From NCBI RefSeq assembly GCF_030815085.1, contig NZ_JAUSWG010000002.1: a DNA stretch of 64,000 nucleotides; one strand, 5' to 3'. A program made the translations under genes and the position numbers. Each line of letters opens with the position of its first letter. Within the stretch, counting starts at the first letter, position 1. Below the pieces are notes generated by a model. The model saw nothing but the letters and a program-made list of their open reading frames with translations, searched no databases and was not told where the DNA came from. Below, piece by piece: positions 18,801-25,415 of the stretch. The stretch is from Paraclostridium ghonii. Lineage in GTDB: Bacteria > Bacillota > Clostridia > Peptostreptococcales > Peptostreptococcaceae.

Positions 18801-19042
18801 AAATCTTCACAAGTACATCCGCTACTTATAATTTTTTTTTCATTTATATCTATAATTAAAAAACTATCATAAATCTTTCTTTGATATTTTGAAGCTATCG
18901 TTCCATAAAAGCTTATCTTATCTTCTTCTTTAGAAAAATAGCTTTCTTCTATATATCCTTGCTTATAGTAATCTCTAGATCTACTTAGTCTATATTTGTC
19001 TATATTTTGTAGTAATACTTCATTTACTATTTTAAAATCCAT
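15878..19042 (-). CDS. SNF2-family helicase/translocase with SWIM zinc finger
   Basis: Double-stranded DNA translocase of 1054 residues. In order: SWIM zinc finger (CTCEDF at 76-81 and CKH at 93-95, a CxC...CxH motif), a long SNF2-associated middle region (about 130-590) rich in beta strands, then the two RecA-like lobes: Walker A DEMGLGKT (628-635), DEAQ box (723-726), TGTP (751-754), SQFT (906-909), GGTGLNL (961-967) and motif VI QASDRAHRLGQ (987-997). All ATPase motifs are intact. Bacterial SWIM-SNF2 proteins (YwqA-like in Bacillus) are of unknown role, with DNA repair, chromatin-like remodelling or defence proposed. It is the first gene of a two-gene operon with the XRE/ImmA-like protein. 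Confidence 0.93.
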   Translation of the reverse strand: MDFKIVNEVLLQNIDKYRLSRSRDYYKQGYIEESYFSKEEDKISFYGTIASKYQRKIYDSFLIIDINEKKIISSGCTCEDFNKNTTLNNHFICKHIACITLRGIDDLKASVVNNLKIKTMDIKDKTTAKVNTRFINKDLLNYFKVIPKERVNLEVDITSYLNQTLEVEFKIGNDKMYTLKDFKQFANSRVEGKPIMYGKDFIYDPKSSDFEDDEVLAKFIEDYGLSLTDNINARKNRYMILNSSLIKRLMEKLRYKEFTFNYNRKTYNPQIINEDIPINVEIKKLGDKIVISNNEILPTPLSHKGDVVFYKGNIYLLSNINGVYYKKIYEVLDKHKYIEFEGDEISECLTNLIPKFKEISENIIIDDSIKNNITKDLTVKYYFDLDESRIICSVKMYYEGEEDGKFVIRDIEKEEEAIYRLYTYYFERDKDKYVFKGDDSQLYDFLAKEINRLKNIGEVYYSDKFKEKKIYNSSNIKVGLGEDINHYLELKFKIEDVDEKEYKEILKSFKANKRFYKLKNGDFINLEEDETKEIFKLMESLGFTGSVKDMNIHASKAMYINELFTENKLPYIEGIENTKNTIDRFNNVKNIKNEIPKDLKASLRDYQVDGFSWFKRLESCGFGGILADEMGLGKTLQTITFLLSKQESKSMVITPTSLIHNWKSEFEKFAPSLNIGIVHGSKKERENTIKNLENFDVLLTTYGSLRNDCDKYENISFDCLVIDEAQNIKNPTSITTDAVKNIKAKCKFALTGTPIENNLLELWSIFDFIMPGYLYNVNRFNAIFIKDQSNLIRLKKLIKPFILRRTKKQVIAELPDKIETKFLVELSKEQRKIYKTYVDEIQIKLQDKYESNDKITVLSYLTKLRQLCLDPSLIVTDYKGKSSKINACVEILKDSISSGNKVLIFSQFTSVLKNLSNILDKENIEYNYLDGQTKAKDRIKFVDDFNENFNKKVFLISLKAGGTGLNLTSANTVIHFDPWWNISVENQASDRAHRLGQKQVVEVIKLIAKGTIEEKIIKLQEDKRKMIDDIIGNELSDANVFKNLSNDEILNLLT

Positions 19043-19222
19043 TTACTCACCTAATTTCCTTTAAGTCATAATTTCTATTATATATTTTTTATCTTTTTGA
19101 TTCAACTCTTATATATTTTAATAATCTATATATTTTTTATTTCAAAACAAAAAGAACTATTTTTTAATAGCACTTAATTAAATTCATCTAATTATTCTAG
19201 TTTAAATCTCTTTTTATAAAAT

Positions 19223-19259
19223 AAAAAATACACACTTAAAAATTAAGTGCGTATTTTTT
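19223..19259. terminator. Terminator downstream of the small Asn/Met/Gln-rich protein
   Basis: A 16-bp stem (AAAAAATACACACTTA and complement with one mismatch, short AT loop) flanked by A and T runs lies between the SNF2 leader and the small protein gene; on the minus strand it ends in U-rich sequence. Short TTTAATTTAA direct repeats sit between it and the gene. Confidence 0.8.
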
Positions 19260-19286
19260 ATTTATATTAATTTAATTTAATTTATA

Positions 19287-19625
19287 TTAATTTAATTTAT
19301 TATTTTGCATTTGTTTTTTTGCATATGCTTTTTTATTTGTCATTCCATTAGGTTCAACGCTTGATGAAAATTGTGAATTTGGTTCAACTCCATTTTGCAT
19401 ATTCATTTCAGAAACACTTTGCATGTTTGGTTGCGCATTGTTTTTCATGTTTGGTTGAACATTGTTTTTCATGTTTGATTGAACGTTATTTTGCATATTT
19501 TGTTGAACATTATTTTGCATATTCATTTCAGAAACGCTTTGCATATTTGCTTGCGTATTGTTTTTCATTGAATTTACATTGTTTTTCATGTTTGATTGAG
19601 CATTATTTTTCATAGAATTTTTCAT
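19287..19625 (-). CDS. Asn/Met/Gln-rich internally repeated small protein, gamma-SASP-like
   Basis: A 112-residue hydrophilic protein with no Cys, Trp, Leu (except near the end) or membrane segment. Most of it consists of irregular 7-12-residue repeats of the forms NMKNNVQP, SMKNN and NMQSVSEMNMQN (the last present twice). Its C-terminus (NSQFSSSVEPNGMTNKKAYAKKQ) lines up with the C-terminus of the neighbouring 58-residue protein and loosely with the EFASETnaqqVRKQNQ units of Bacillus gamma-type small acid-soluble spore proteins. RBS AAAGGGAC precedes the ATG. That it is a spore storage protein is inference from composition and the paralogous neighbour; it could instead be a spore-coat or other low-complexity protein. 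Confidence 0.65.
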   Translation of the reverse strand: MKNSMKNNAQSNMKNNVNSMKNNTQANMQSVSEMNMQNNVQQNMQNNVQSNMKNNVQPNMKNNAQPNMQSVSEMNMQNGVEPNSQFSSSVEPNGMTNKKAYAKKQMQNNKLN

Positions 19626-19715
19626 TTTAATAGTCCCTTTCTTATTTCTTAGTTTTTGTTCTTTATTATTCTGTACTATTTTAAATTTTTAATTCGACAA
19701 AATTTATTTTTCTAA

Positions 19716-19892
19716 TTAATTACTTATTTGTTTAGTTAATGCTCCTTGTCTTTTTGAAGATGCTTTTTTATCAACAGTTTGACTTTCTTCTAATTGTGAT
19801 TGAAACTCTGAATTTCGTTGTGAATGATTTACCATTGATTCAAAATTTTGAGCTTCATTTTTGTATTCATCATATTTTTTAGACTTTTTCAT
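19716..19892 (-). CDS. Small hydrophilic protein (58 aa), paralogue-like neighbour of the Asn-rich protein
   Basis: Not in common families I recognise. The 58-residue ORF runs MKKSKKYDEYKNEAQ ... KRQGALTKQISN, preceded by AAAGGGTGATTAT and with coding-like codon use. It is rich in Gln, Ser, Lys and Asn, with no Cys, Trp, Pro or membrane segment. Residues NSEFQSQLEESQTVDKKASS align with the end of the next gene's product (N-S-x-F-x-S, Glu, KKA, K, Q shared). The two genes lie 90 bases apart on the same strand with nearly the same RBS (AAgAAAGGG), suggesting a small family, possibly gamma-SASP-like. Confidence 0.6.
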   Translation of the reverse strand: MKKSKKYDEYKNEAQNFESMVNHSQRNSEFQSQLEESQTVDKKASSKRQGALTKQISN

Positions 19893-19969
19893 ATAATCAC
19901 CCTTTCTTAATTTAATTAAGATTAGGTTATGATTTTGAAGATTTTTTAAACGATATAAAATTTACCTTA

Positions 19970-20722
19970 TTAGTCTAAATTAAGCTTTTTATTTAAAGTA
20001 TAATTTAAACATATGAATAGAATAATAACTATAAATATGTTTTCTAATATACCTATAGAGATTACTCTTTTAAAAGCTTGAACAGATTCTATATTGTAAA
20101 TTTCAGGATTTTTTATATTGTTTTCAATTAAATCATAAATAATATTTACAACCTTGCCTATTACAAAGAAAGATATTATACTAACTAAAGTTTTATGCTT
20201 AGTAAAAATAGGTAGTTGAGCTATTGCTATTGAATTATAAATTATAAATACAACCGTAGAAATCGCACTTAAAGTTAATACTATTATAGTAAGTGCCATT
20301 ATAAAAGTTTGATTATCTTTAAAATAATGCCTAAAAAATCCTTCAATTACTGGATCCATTCCATTAGTGTATATAATTACCGCCATCATAGTAACTACTG
20401 CTGTTAAAGATATCCATATTAAAGCTGATATATATTTTGATAGTATAAGTTTTCCACTACTTACAGGAAGAGTAAACATCAAATACCCTTCATCTCCTAA
20501 TAAATTCTTTTTAAATCTTTTTACAATAACTATTATAGTTAAAGTTGTTAATGCTATAAATAATGCACCTATAACCATACTTATAATACCTTGTGCCTCT
20601 TGAAACACATTTTTTCTCATAAATATAGAGTTTAACGTTGTTATAACTAATATTGCAAAGTACATAGGTACAAAAAATTTAGCGGTTGATTTTAATTCAT
20701 ATTTTAATAATTTTCCTAACAT
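19970..20722 (-). CDS. ABC-2 type transporter permease
   Basis: Membrane subunit (250 aa) of an ABC exporter, with about six transmembrane helices and an N-terminal MLGKLLKYELKSTAKFF segment typical of ABC-2 permeases such as YtrC/D-like proteins; the loop GDEGYLMFTLPVSSGKLILSKY is a hallmark of this group. Its ATG overlaps the ATPase stop by 7 bases, so the two are translationally coupled. Substrate is unknown; the GntR/YtrA-type regulator upstream suggests response to cell-wall-active compounds. Confidence 0.88.
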   Translation of the reverse strand: MLGKLLKYELKSTAKFFVPMYFAILVITTLNSIFMRKNVFQEAQGIISMVIGALFIALTTLTIIVIVKRFKKNLLGDEGYLMFTLPVSSGKLILSKYISALIWISLTAVVTMMAVIIYTNGMDPVIEGFFRHYFKDNQTFIMALTIIVLTLSAISTVVFIIYNSIAIAQLPIFTKHKTLVSIISFFVIGKVVNIIYDLIENNIKNPEIYNIESVQAFKRVISIGILENIFIVIILFICLNYTLNKKLNLD

Positions 20723-21417
20723 TTAAATTCCTCCCTAAATAAAGTGTCTATAGACATTCCTTTTGATTCTCTAATTTCATCTACTTCTCCTTGTAATAAA
20801 ATTTCTCCATTAGAAATTATAACAACTTCATCACAAATGTTTTCAATTTCATTGATAAGGTGTGTAGCAATTAAAAGAGTTGAATCTTCATTAAAATTTT
20901 TAAGTATCGTTTTTATTATATAAGCTCTTGATGCTGGGTCAACGCCTCCTATAGGCTCATCTAATATATATAATTTTGCATCTCTTGACATTACTAATAT
21001 TAAACCAACTTTTTCTTTTGTTCCCTTGGACATAGATTTTATTTTTTCATTTTCTTCTACATTAAGATTTTTTACCATTTCTTTAGCCTTATTTACATCA
21101 AAGTCTTTATAAAAATCACTAAAAAATTTAAGTAACTCTTTAACAGTCATATCTTCATTTAAATAATTTCTATCTGGTAAATAAGACACTATTTCTTTAG
21201 TTTTTATAGATGGTTTTAATCCATTTATCAAAACATTTCCACTATCACATTGTGTTAATCCATTCATTAGCTTTATCATAGTAGTTTTTCCGCTTCCATT
21301 TGGACCTAATAGACCTACTATTTTCCCTTTTCCTACAGTTAAATTAAAATCTTTAAAAACTTGTTTTTTACCATATTTTTTGTATACATCATTAAACTCT
21401 ATTATATTTTGACTCAT
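20716..21417 (-). CDS. ABC transporter ATP-binding protein
   Basis: Cytoplasmic ATPase (233 aa) energising the adjacent permease. Walker A GPNGSGKT (38-45), Walker B LYILDEP with the D loop GGVDP, and H-loop ATHLINE are present. The signature is the divergent MSKGTKEKVGL in place of LSGGQ, common in this small-exporter group. It begins one base after the GntR stop codon (TAA-G-ATG), behind GGAGG, and overlaps the permease start. Confidence 0.93.
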   Translation of the reverse strand: MSQNIIEFNDVYKKYGKKQVFKDFNLTVGKGKIVGLLGPNGSGKTTMIKLMNGLTQCDSGNVLINGLKPSIKTKEIVSYLPDRNYLNEDMTVKELLKFFSDFYKDFDVNKAKEMVKNLNVEENEKIKSMSKGTKEKVGLILVMSRDAKLYILDEPIGGVDPASRAYIIKTILKNFNEDSTLLIATHLINEIENICDEVVIISNGEILLQGEVDEIRESKGMSIDTLFREEFKC

Positions 21418-21418
21418 C

Positions 21419-21784
21419 TTAATCCTCCATAATATTATTTTTTACAAGTTCTACAATTTCATTTTTCTTGTAACCTAATTGCATTAACTTTTCATTTAGC
21501 GAGTTTATTTCTTTATCTGCAATTTCTTTTCTCATAGCTTTTATCTTATCTTCATCACTTGTAACAAACCTTCCACTAGTTCTTTGACTATATAATAATT
21601 CTTCTCTTTCTAGCTCTGACAATGCCCTTTGCATAGTATTTGGATTAACTTCTGCTTCTGATGCCATATCTCTTACAGAACTTAACTTTGAACCAACTTC
21701 AAATTCACCTGATATAATTTTCAGCTTTAATATATCAACCAGTTGTAAATATATAGGCTTGTTATTATCAAACTCCCAAGTCAA
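21419..21784 (-). CDS. GntR-family regulator, YtrA subfamily
   Basis: Short transcriptional regulator of 121 residues: winged helix (about 10-75, with KLSSVRDMASEAEVNPNTMQRALSELE and the wing RTSGRFV) and a short dimerisation tail, as in YtrA. It starts with TTG at 21784 behind AAGGAAGTGAT and is the first gene of the GntR-ATPase-permease operon, which it probably represses until an inducer is present. Such operons usually respond to antibiotics acting on the cell wall; no inducer can be read from the sequence. Confidence 0.9.
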   Translation of the reverse strand: MTWEFDNNKPIYLQLVDILKLKIISGEFEVGSKLSSVRDMASEAEVNPNTMQRALSELEREELLYSQRTSGRFVTSDEDKIKAMRKEIADKEINSLNEKLMQLGYKKNEIVELVKNNIMED

Positions 21785-21874
21785 ATTGTATCACTTCCTT
21801 ATTGTATTAATCTCTTAATACAATAATATAAGTTTTCATCTTAATATGCAACCTTTTTTTGCTAACTTTATGCA

Positions 21875-21934
21875 AAAAAGCTATCTTATAAATATATAGA
21901 AATTTAATTTCTATATATTTTAAGATAGCTTTTT
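21875..21934. terminator. Terminator downstream of the HAD phosphatase gene
   Basis: Long hairpin: AAAAAGCTATCTTA with complement TAAGATAGCTTTTT, plus an inner stem around GAAATT/AATTTC. On the minus strand it follows the HAD gene and ends in T5; it lies opposite the GntR operon promoter region. Confidence 0.85.
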
Positions 21935-21942
21935 AATTTGTA

Positions 21943-22752
21943 TTATGCTAATTCTTTACTTTTTAAAATTTCTTCTTGTATAGTTTTTGTTACTCCACAC
22001 TCTTCATTAGTATATTTAGTCTGGAAATTTGCGACTTTTTTTACATTCTTATGTCCATTTTTCATAGCGTAACTATAATAAGCACTTTCCATCATTTCTA
22101 TATCATTTAAATGGTCTCCAAAAACCATTGTTTCTTTGTAATCTATATTAAACATATCTTGAACTCTTTTGATTGCTATGCCTTTGTTTGTTCCAAAGCT
22201 AAACATATCTAACCAATATTCTCCTGATGGAGTTAATGTTACATTCTCTATATTTTCTTTTTTAAATATAGAATAACTATTAGTTTCAGCGTCTATTAAA
22301 TCAAACATATTAACTTTAAATATTCCATCTTCTACATCTAATAGTGAATCTACCTTTATAACAGGTACGTTCATAGGAAAAAGTGTGTTTAAAGATTCAA
22401 GAGCTTTTTCATCTTCTAAATATAACCCCTTTGTTCCACATAACACAGGATATGCATTATCTATTTCACGTCCAAGTTTCACTAATTTATTTATAGTATC
22501 CTTTTCTAAAAACTTTGAATATATACATTCATCTTTATAATATATTGCGCTTCCATTTTCACATATAAATAATAACTCATCTTTGTAATCATCAAACTTA
22601 TAAGATATATCTAAGTAATTTCTTCCTGTAGATATAGCAAAAACTACATCTTTTTCTTTTAAATCATTTATAGTATCTTTAAAATCATTTGGAATTTCAT
22701 GATTACTATTTAGTAATGTCCCATCCATATCAGTTGCTATTAATTTAACCAT
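21943..22752 (-). CDS. Cof-type HAD-IIB phosphatase
   Basis: Cytoplasmic haloacid-dehalogenase-superfamily phosphatase (269 aa), probably acting on sugar phosphates, nucleotides or FMN. Motif I DMDGTLL (nucleophile D8, acid/base D10), motif II ISTGRN, the large C2B cap (about 85-185), Lys motif III NKGIAIKRV and motif IV FGDHLNDIEMM are all present. The frame is open nine codons further upstream, but the ATG at 22752 has AGGAGAGATTAT in front, which decides the start. Monocistronic, divergent from a methyltransferase gene. Confidence 0.92.
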   Translation of the reverse strand: MVKLIATDMDGTLLNSNHEIPNDFKDTINDLKEKDVVFAISTGRNYLDISYKFDDYKDELLFICENGSAIYYKDECIYSKFLEKDTINKLVKLGREIDNAYPVLCGTKGLYLEDEKALESLNTLFPMNVPVIKVDSLLDVEDGIFKVNMFDLIDAETNSYSIFKKENIENVTLTPSGEYWLDMFSFGTNKGIAIKRVQDMFNIDYKETMVFGDHLNDIEMMESAYYSYAMKNGHKNVKKVANFQTKYTNEECGVTKTIQEEILKSKELA

Positions 22753-22946
22753 ATAATCTCTCCTATTTATATAACACATTTTCGTAAAAAATTCACCGTT
22801 TATAATTTCTAACTTTTATACTATTCTTATATTATACATAAAATATACAAAAACTAAAAGTCATGCACATAACATTGTAAATATTTAGTATAATGTTATT
22901 TGTGTTTTAATTTTAAAATTAAACTAAATTTGAAAGAGGAAGTATT

Positions 22947-23555
22947 ATGAATGAAAATTTTTATGAAAATTTATTAAATATAAATACTACTGGAGAAAAG
23001 CTTTGGGATTCAACTATTACTCATTATCACCCATATCAAGCTACCTCTTACATAGCTCTTGATATATTATTTAAAAGCTATAATATGAATAAAAATGACT
23101 ACGTTGTTGATTTTGGGTGTGGTAAAGGAAGACTTATATTTTACCTTAATAGTTTCTTTAAATGTAATGCAACAGGTATAGAAATGGATGAAACTTATTA
23201 TCAAGATTGTCTAGTTAATAAGGAAAATTATTTAGATAAACATAAAAGACACTCTAGTCAAATAGATTTTGAATGTATTCTAGGACAAGATTACAAGATT
23301 AAGCCTTTAGAAAATAAATTCTATTTTTTCAACCCATTTTCAGTTAATATTTTTAGAAAAATAGTAAATAATATTTTAGATTCTTATGATAAAAGCCCAC
23401 GAATAATAAATTTAATACTATATTATCCTTCTGAAGATTATATATATTTCCTAGAAAATAGCACTGGTTTTATACTATATGAAGAAGTAAAACTACATGG
23501 CTTATATGAAAAAGACTGCTGTGAAAGATTTTTAATTTATAGAATTTATGCATAA
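22947..23555 (+). CDS. SAM-dependent class I methyltransferase, substrate unknown
   Basis: Rossmann-fold methyltransferase of 202 residues. Motif I reads VVDFGCGKGRLIFYL (about 49-63) with the acidic end of strand 2 in GIEMDETYY; motif IV region reads FYFFNPFS, where NPF replaces the NPPY/DPP-type catalytic loop. Close relatives are usually annotated as class I methyltransferases without known target. RBS GAGGAAG precedes the ATG. It is monocistronic and ended by a 45-base hairpin shared with the convergent chitinase gene. Confidence 0.85.
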   Translation: MNENFYENLLNINTTGEKLWDSTITHYHPYQATSYIALDILFKSYNMNKNDYVVDFGCGKGRLIFYLNSFFKCNATGIEMDETYYQDCLVNKENYLDKHKRHSSQIDFECILGQDYKIKPLENKFYFFNPFSVNIFRKIVNNILDSYDKSPRIINLILYYPSEDYIYFLENSTGFILYEEVKLHGLYEKDCCERFLIYRIYA

Positions 23556-23559
23556 AAAT

Positions 23560-23604
23560 AGGGCTGACGCATGGTAATTTGAAATTACTCATGTATCAAC
23601 CCCA
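23560..23604. terminator. Bidirectional hairpin between methyltransferase and chitinase genes
   Basis: An imperfect 19-20-bp stem (GGG, TGA, CATG, GTAATTT paired with their complements) with A-rich and T-rich flanks separates the convergent genes. Confidence 0.75.
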
Positions 23605-23611
23605 TATCTTT

Positions 23612-25300
23612 TTATTTAACTAGTTCCCACGTATTATCGCTTCCTGGAATTGTATTTGTCCACCACTTAGCTTTATATGTGTGACCTTCGTATCTTACAA
23701 GTTCCCCACCTTGGCAAATTAACCCTTCATAATAATCTATACTTCCATCTTCATTATTATTTATTACTTTTTCCCAAGACTTAGACTCATCTGGATCTTC
23801 TCCTTTAACCCACCACTTAGCTACATATTTTTCTCCTTTAAATATAACTACATCTCCTTCTACATATATTTTATTTGGATCATATGTGTCTTGTGATGGA
23901 TCTGGCTTTTCCTTAACTGTTATTACTCTTTGTTTGCTAGTTGTAAGATTTTTACTATCTGTTACAAAATAATTTATTTTGTAATTTCCTATCTTAGACG
24001 TATCAATATTTCCTTCTACTTTTATCTTAGATGTTAAATCTCCGTCTTCTTTATCTGTAGCACTTACCCCTTCTAGTAAGTCAAATTTTTCTCCTACATA
24101 TATAGTTTTATTATCTATTCCATGTAGTACAGGAGCTTGATTTTTTTGAGGATCTTCTGGATTTGAGCCTTCTCCGAAAGTTTTATATATATCTGTGAAT
24201 TGATATTGACTTGTTACTCCTTTATTATTTTCTAGCATAGCATCTCTATTCATTGACCAGAAAGATGTCATCCCAAGTCCTTTTTGTATAGAATGATCTA
24301 CAACTAATTTAGACCACTCAGTATTAAATATAGGATGAGCTTCTCCTTCAAATCCAATAGATGAAGTTGTTCCTACTTTTTTATAAGCTTCACTATCTGT
24401 TAAAGATATATTCGCATATTTTTTAAAGTATTGTTGAACTTGATTTTTAGTATTATCAATCGCTCTTATAGAAGCAGTTCCATAATTTTCTCCTGGTAAT
24501 AAAGTTCCACTTCCGTAACACATAGTCATTATATTTACAAGCTCTATATCTACCCCTTGAGATAAATAAGCTTCTAAAACATCTAATTGTACTGATGTTA
24601 ATCCACTTGGTAAAACCGGTAATGTTAATACAACATTTACTCCTGTTTCGTCCTGAACCCTCTTTATAGCTTTAGCATTTGTTATATTTAAAGCTTTACT
24701 TTGAGCAGTTCCCTCAATATCTAAATCTATTCTTGTTAATTTATATCCTTCTACAATTTCTTTATATGTGTTATATAACACATTTTCATCTTGAGTTTGT
24801 TCCCAAAATGTAACTCCATTTAATCCTCCAAATGCTATAGTTGCATCTCCACCTATATCTCTTAATTCTTTTATTGATTTTTTCATTCCTTGATATTGAG
24901 TATTATCATTATTATTTTCACTTAAAACAGAGAATCCACCCCATCCCCATTGTACTTTATTATTTTCTATTTTACCTGTTGATTGTATGAACCCTAAATT
25001 AAAGAATTTTACTCCCGTATCTTCAGATATCCTTTTTAAATTTACAGTCCCATTATTCGTATACCCTGGTTTTGTTATCCATGCAACCATATCAACATAA
25101 GGAGCATTAACTTGAGTTGGCCACTCAATTCCTTGCCCTACTCCAAAGTTTATACTTTTATTTGAATAAGCACGGCTTACGGCTTCATTTTCCTGCGCAC
25201 TAGCTTTTATCCCATCATAAATTGAAATTCCTGATGTCATAAACATAGATATCATTATTGTTATTACTATTTTTTTATTTAATTTTCTTAAGTGCTTCAT
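23612..25300 (-). CDS. Secreted GH18 chitinase (ChiD-like) with Ig-like and two chitin-binding domains
   Basis: Extracellular chitin-degrading enzyme of 562 residues. A basic N-terminus and hydrophobic stretch form a signal peptide (about 1-36, cleavage after ASA). The GH18 barrel follows (about 48-390) with catalytic DxDxE in TRIDLDIEG (D192, D194, E196); the barrel resembles Bacillus ChiD-type enzymes. Then a DUF5011/HYR-like immunoglobulin fold (about 400-470) and two CBM5/12-type chitin-binding modules at about 475-515 and 522-562, each with the paired Trp motif AKWW. It lies 115 bases downstream of the second chitinase gene on the same strand and its first chitin-binding module is nearly the same as that gene's, so the two arose by domain sharing and are likely coexpressed. 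RBS AGGGGAG. Confidence 0.95.
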   Translation of the reverse strand: MKHLRKLNKKIVITIMISMFMTSGISIYDGIKASAQENEAVSRAYSNKSINFGVGQGIEWPTQVNAPYVDMVAWITKPGYTNNGTVNLKRISEDTGVKFFNLGFIQSTGKIENNKVQWGWGGFSVLSENNNDNTQYQGMKKSIKELRDIGGDATIAFGGLNGVTFWEQTQDENVLYNTYKEIVEGYKLTRIDLDIEGTAQSKALNITNAKAIKRVQDETGVNVVLTLPVLPSGLTSVQLDVLEAYLSQGVDIELVNIMTMCYGSGTLLPGENYGTASIRAIDNTKNQVQQYFKKYANISLTDSEAYKKVGTTSSIGFEGEAHPIFNTEWSKLVVDHSIQKGLGMTSFWSMNRDAMLENNKGVTSQYQFTDIYKTFGEGSNPEDPQKNQAPVLHGIDNKTIYVGEKFDLLEGVSATDKEDGDLTSKIKVEGNIDTSKIGNYKINYFVTDSKNLTTSKQRVITVKEKPDPSQDTYDPNKIYVEGDVVIFKGEKYVAKWWVKGEDPDESKSWEKVINNNEDGSIDYYEGLICQGGELVRYEGHTYKAKWWTNTIPGSDNTWELVK

Positions 25301-25415
25301 AATATTCTCCCCTTTAATTAATATTTATTTTATACTCACCCAAGAATTATAACTTTCTAGAACTATATTGTTTATAATTATAAATCGTACATTCATAGTA
25401 ATATTAAGTTTTATC

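Noticed and set aside
19361..19615. Plus-strand ORF rich in FAY/CLVEH repeats opposite the Asn-rich protein
   Set aside because: It is the antisense shadow of the repeated gene and has no ribosome binding site; the minus-strand frame has both RBS and terminator.
19287..19625. CRISPR-like or tandem DNA repeat array
   Set aside because: The repeats are irregular, coding and lack unique spacers; they reflect a low-complexity protein.
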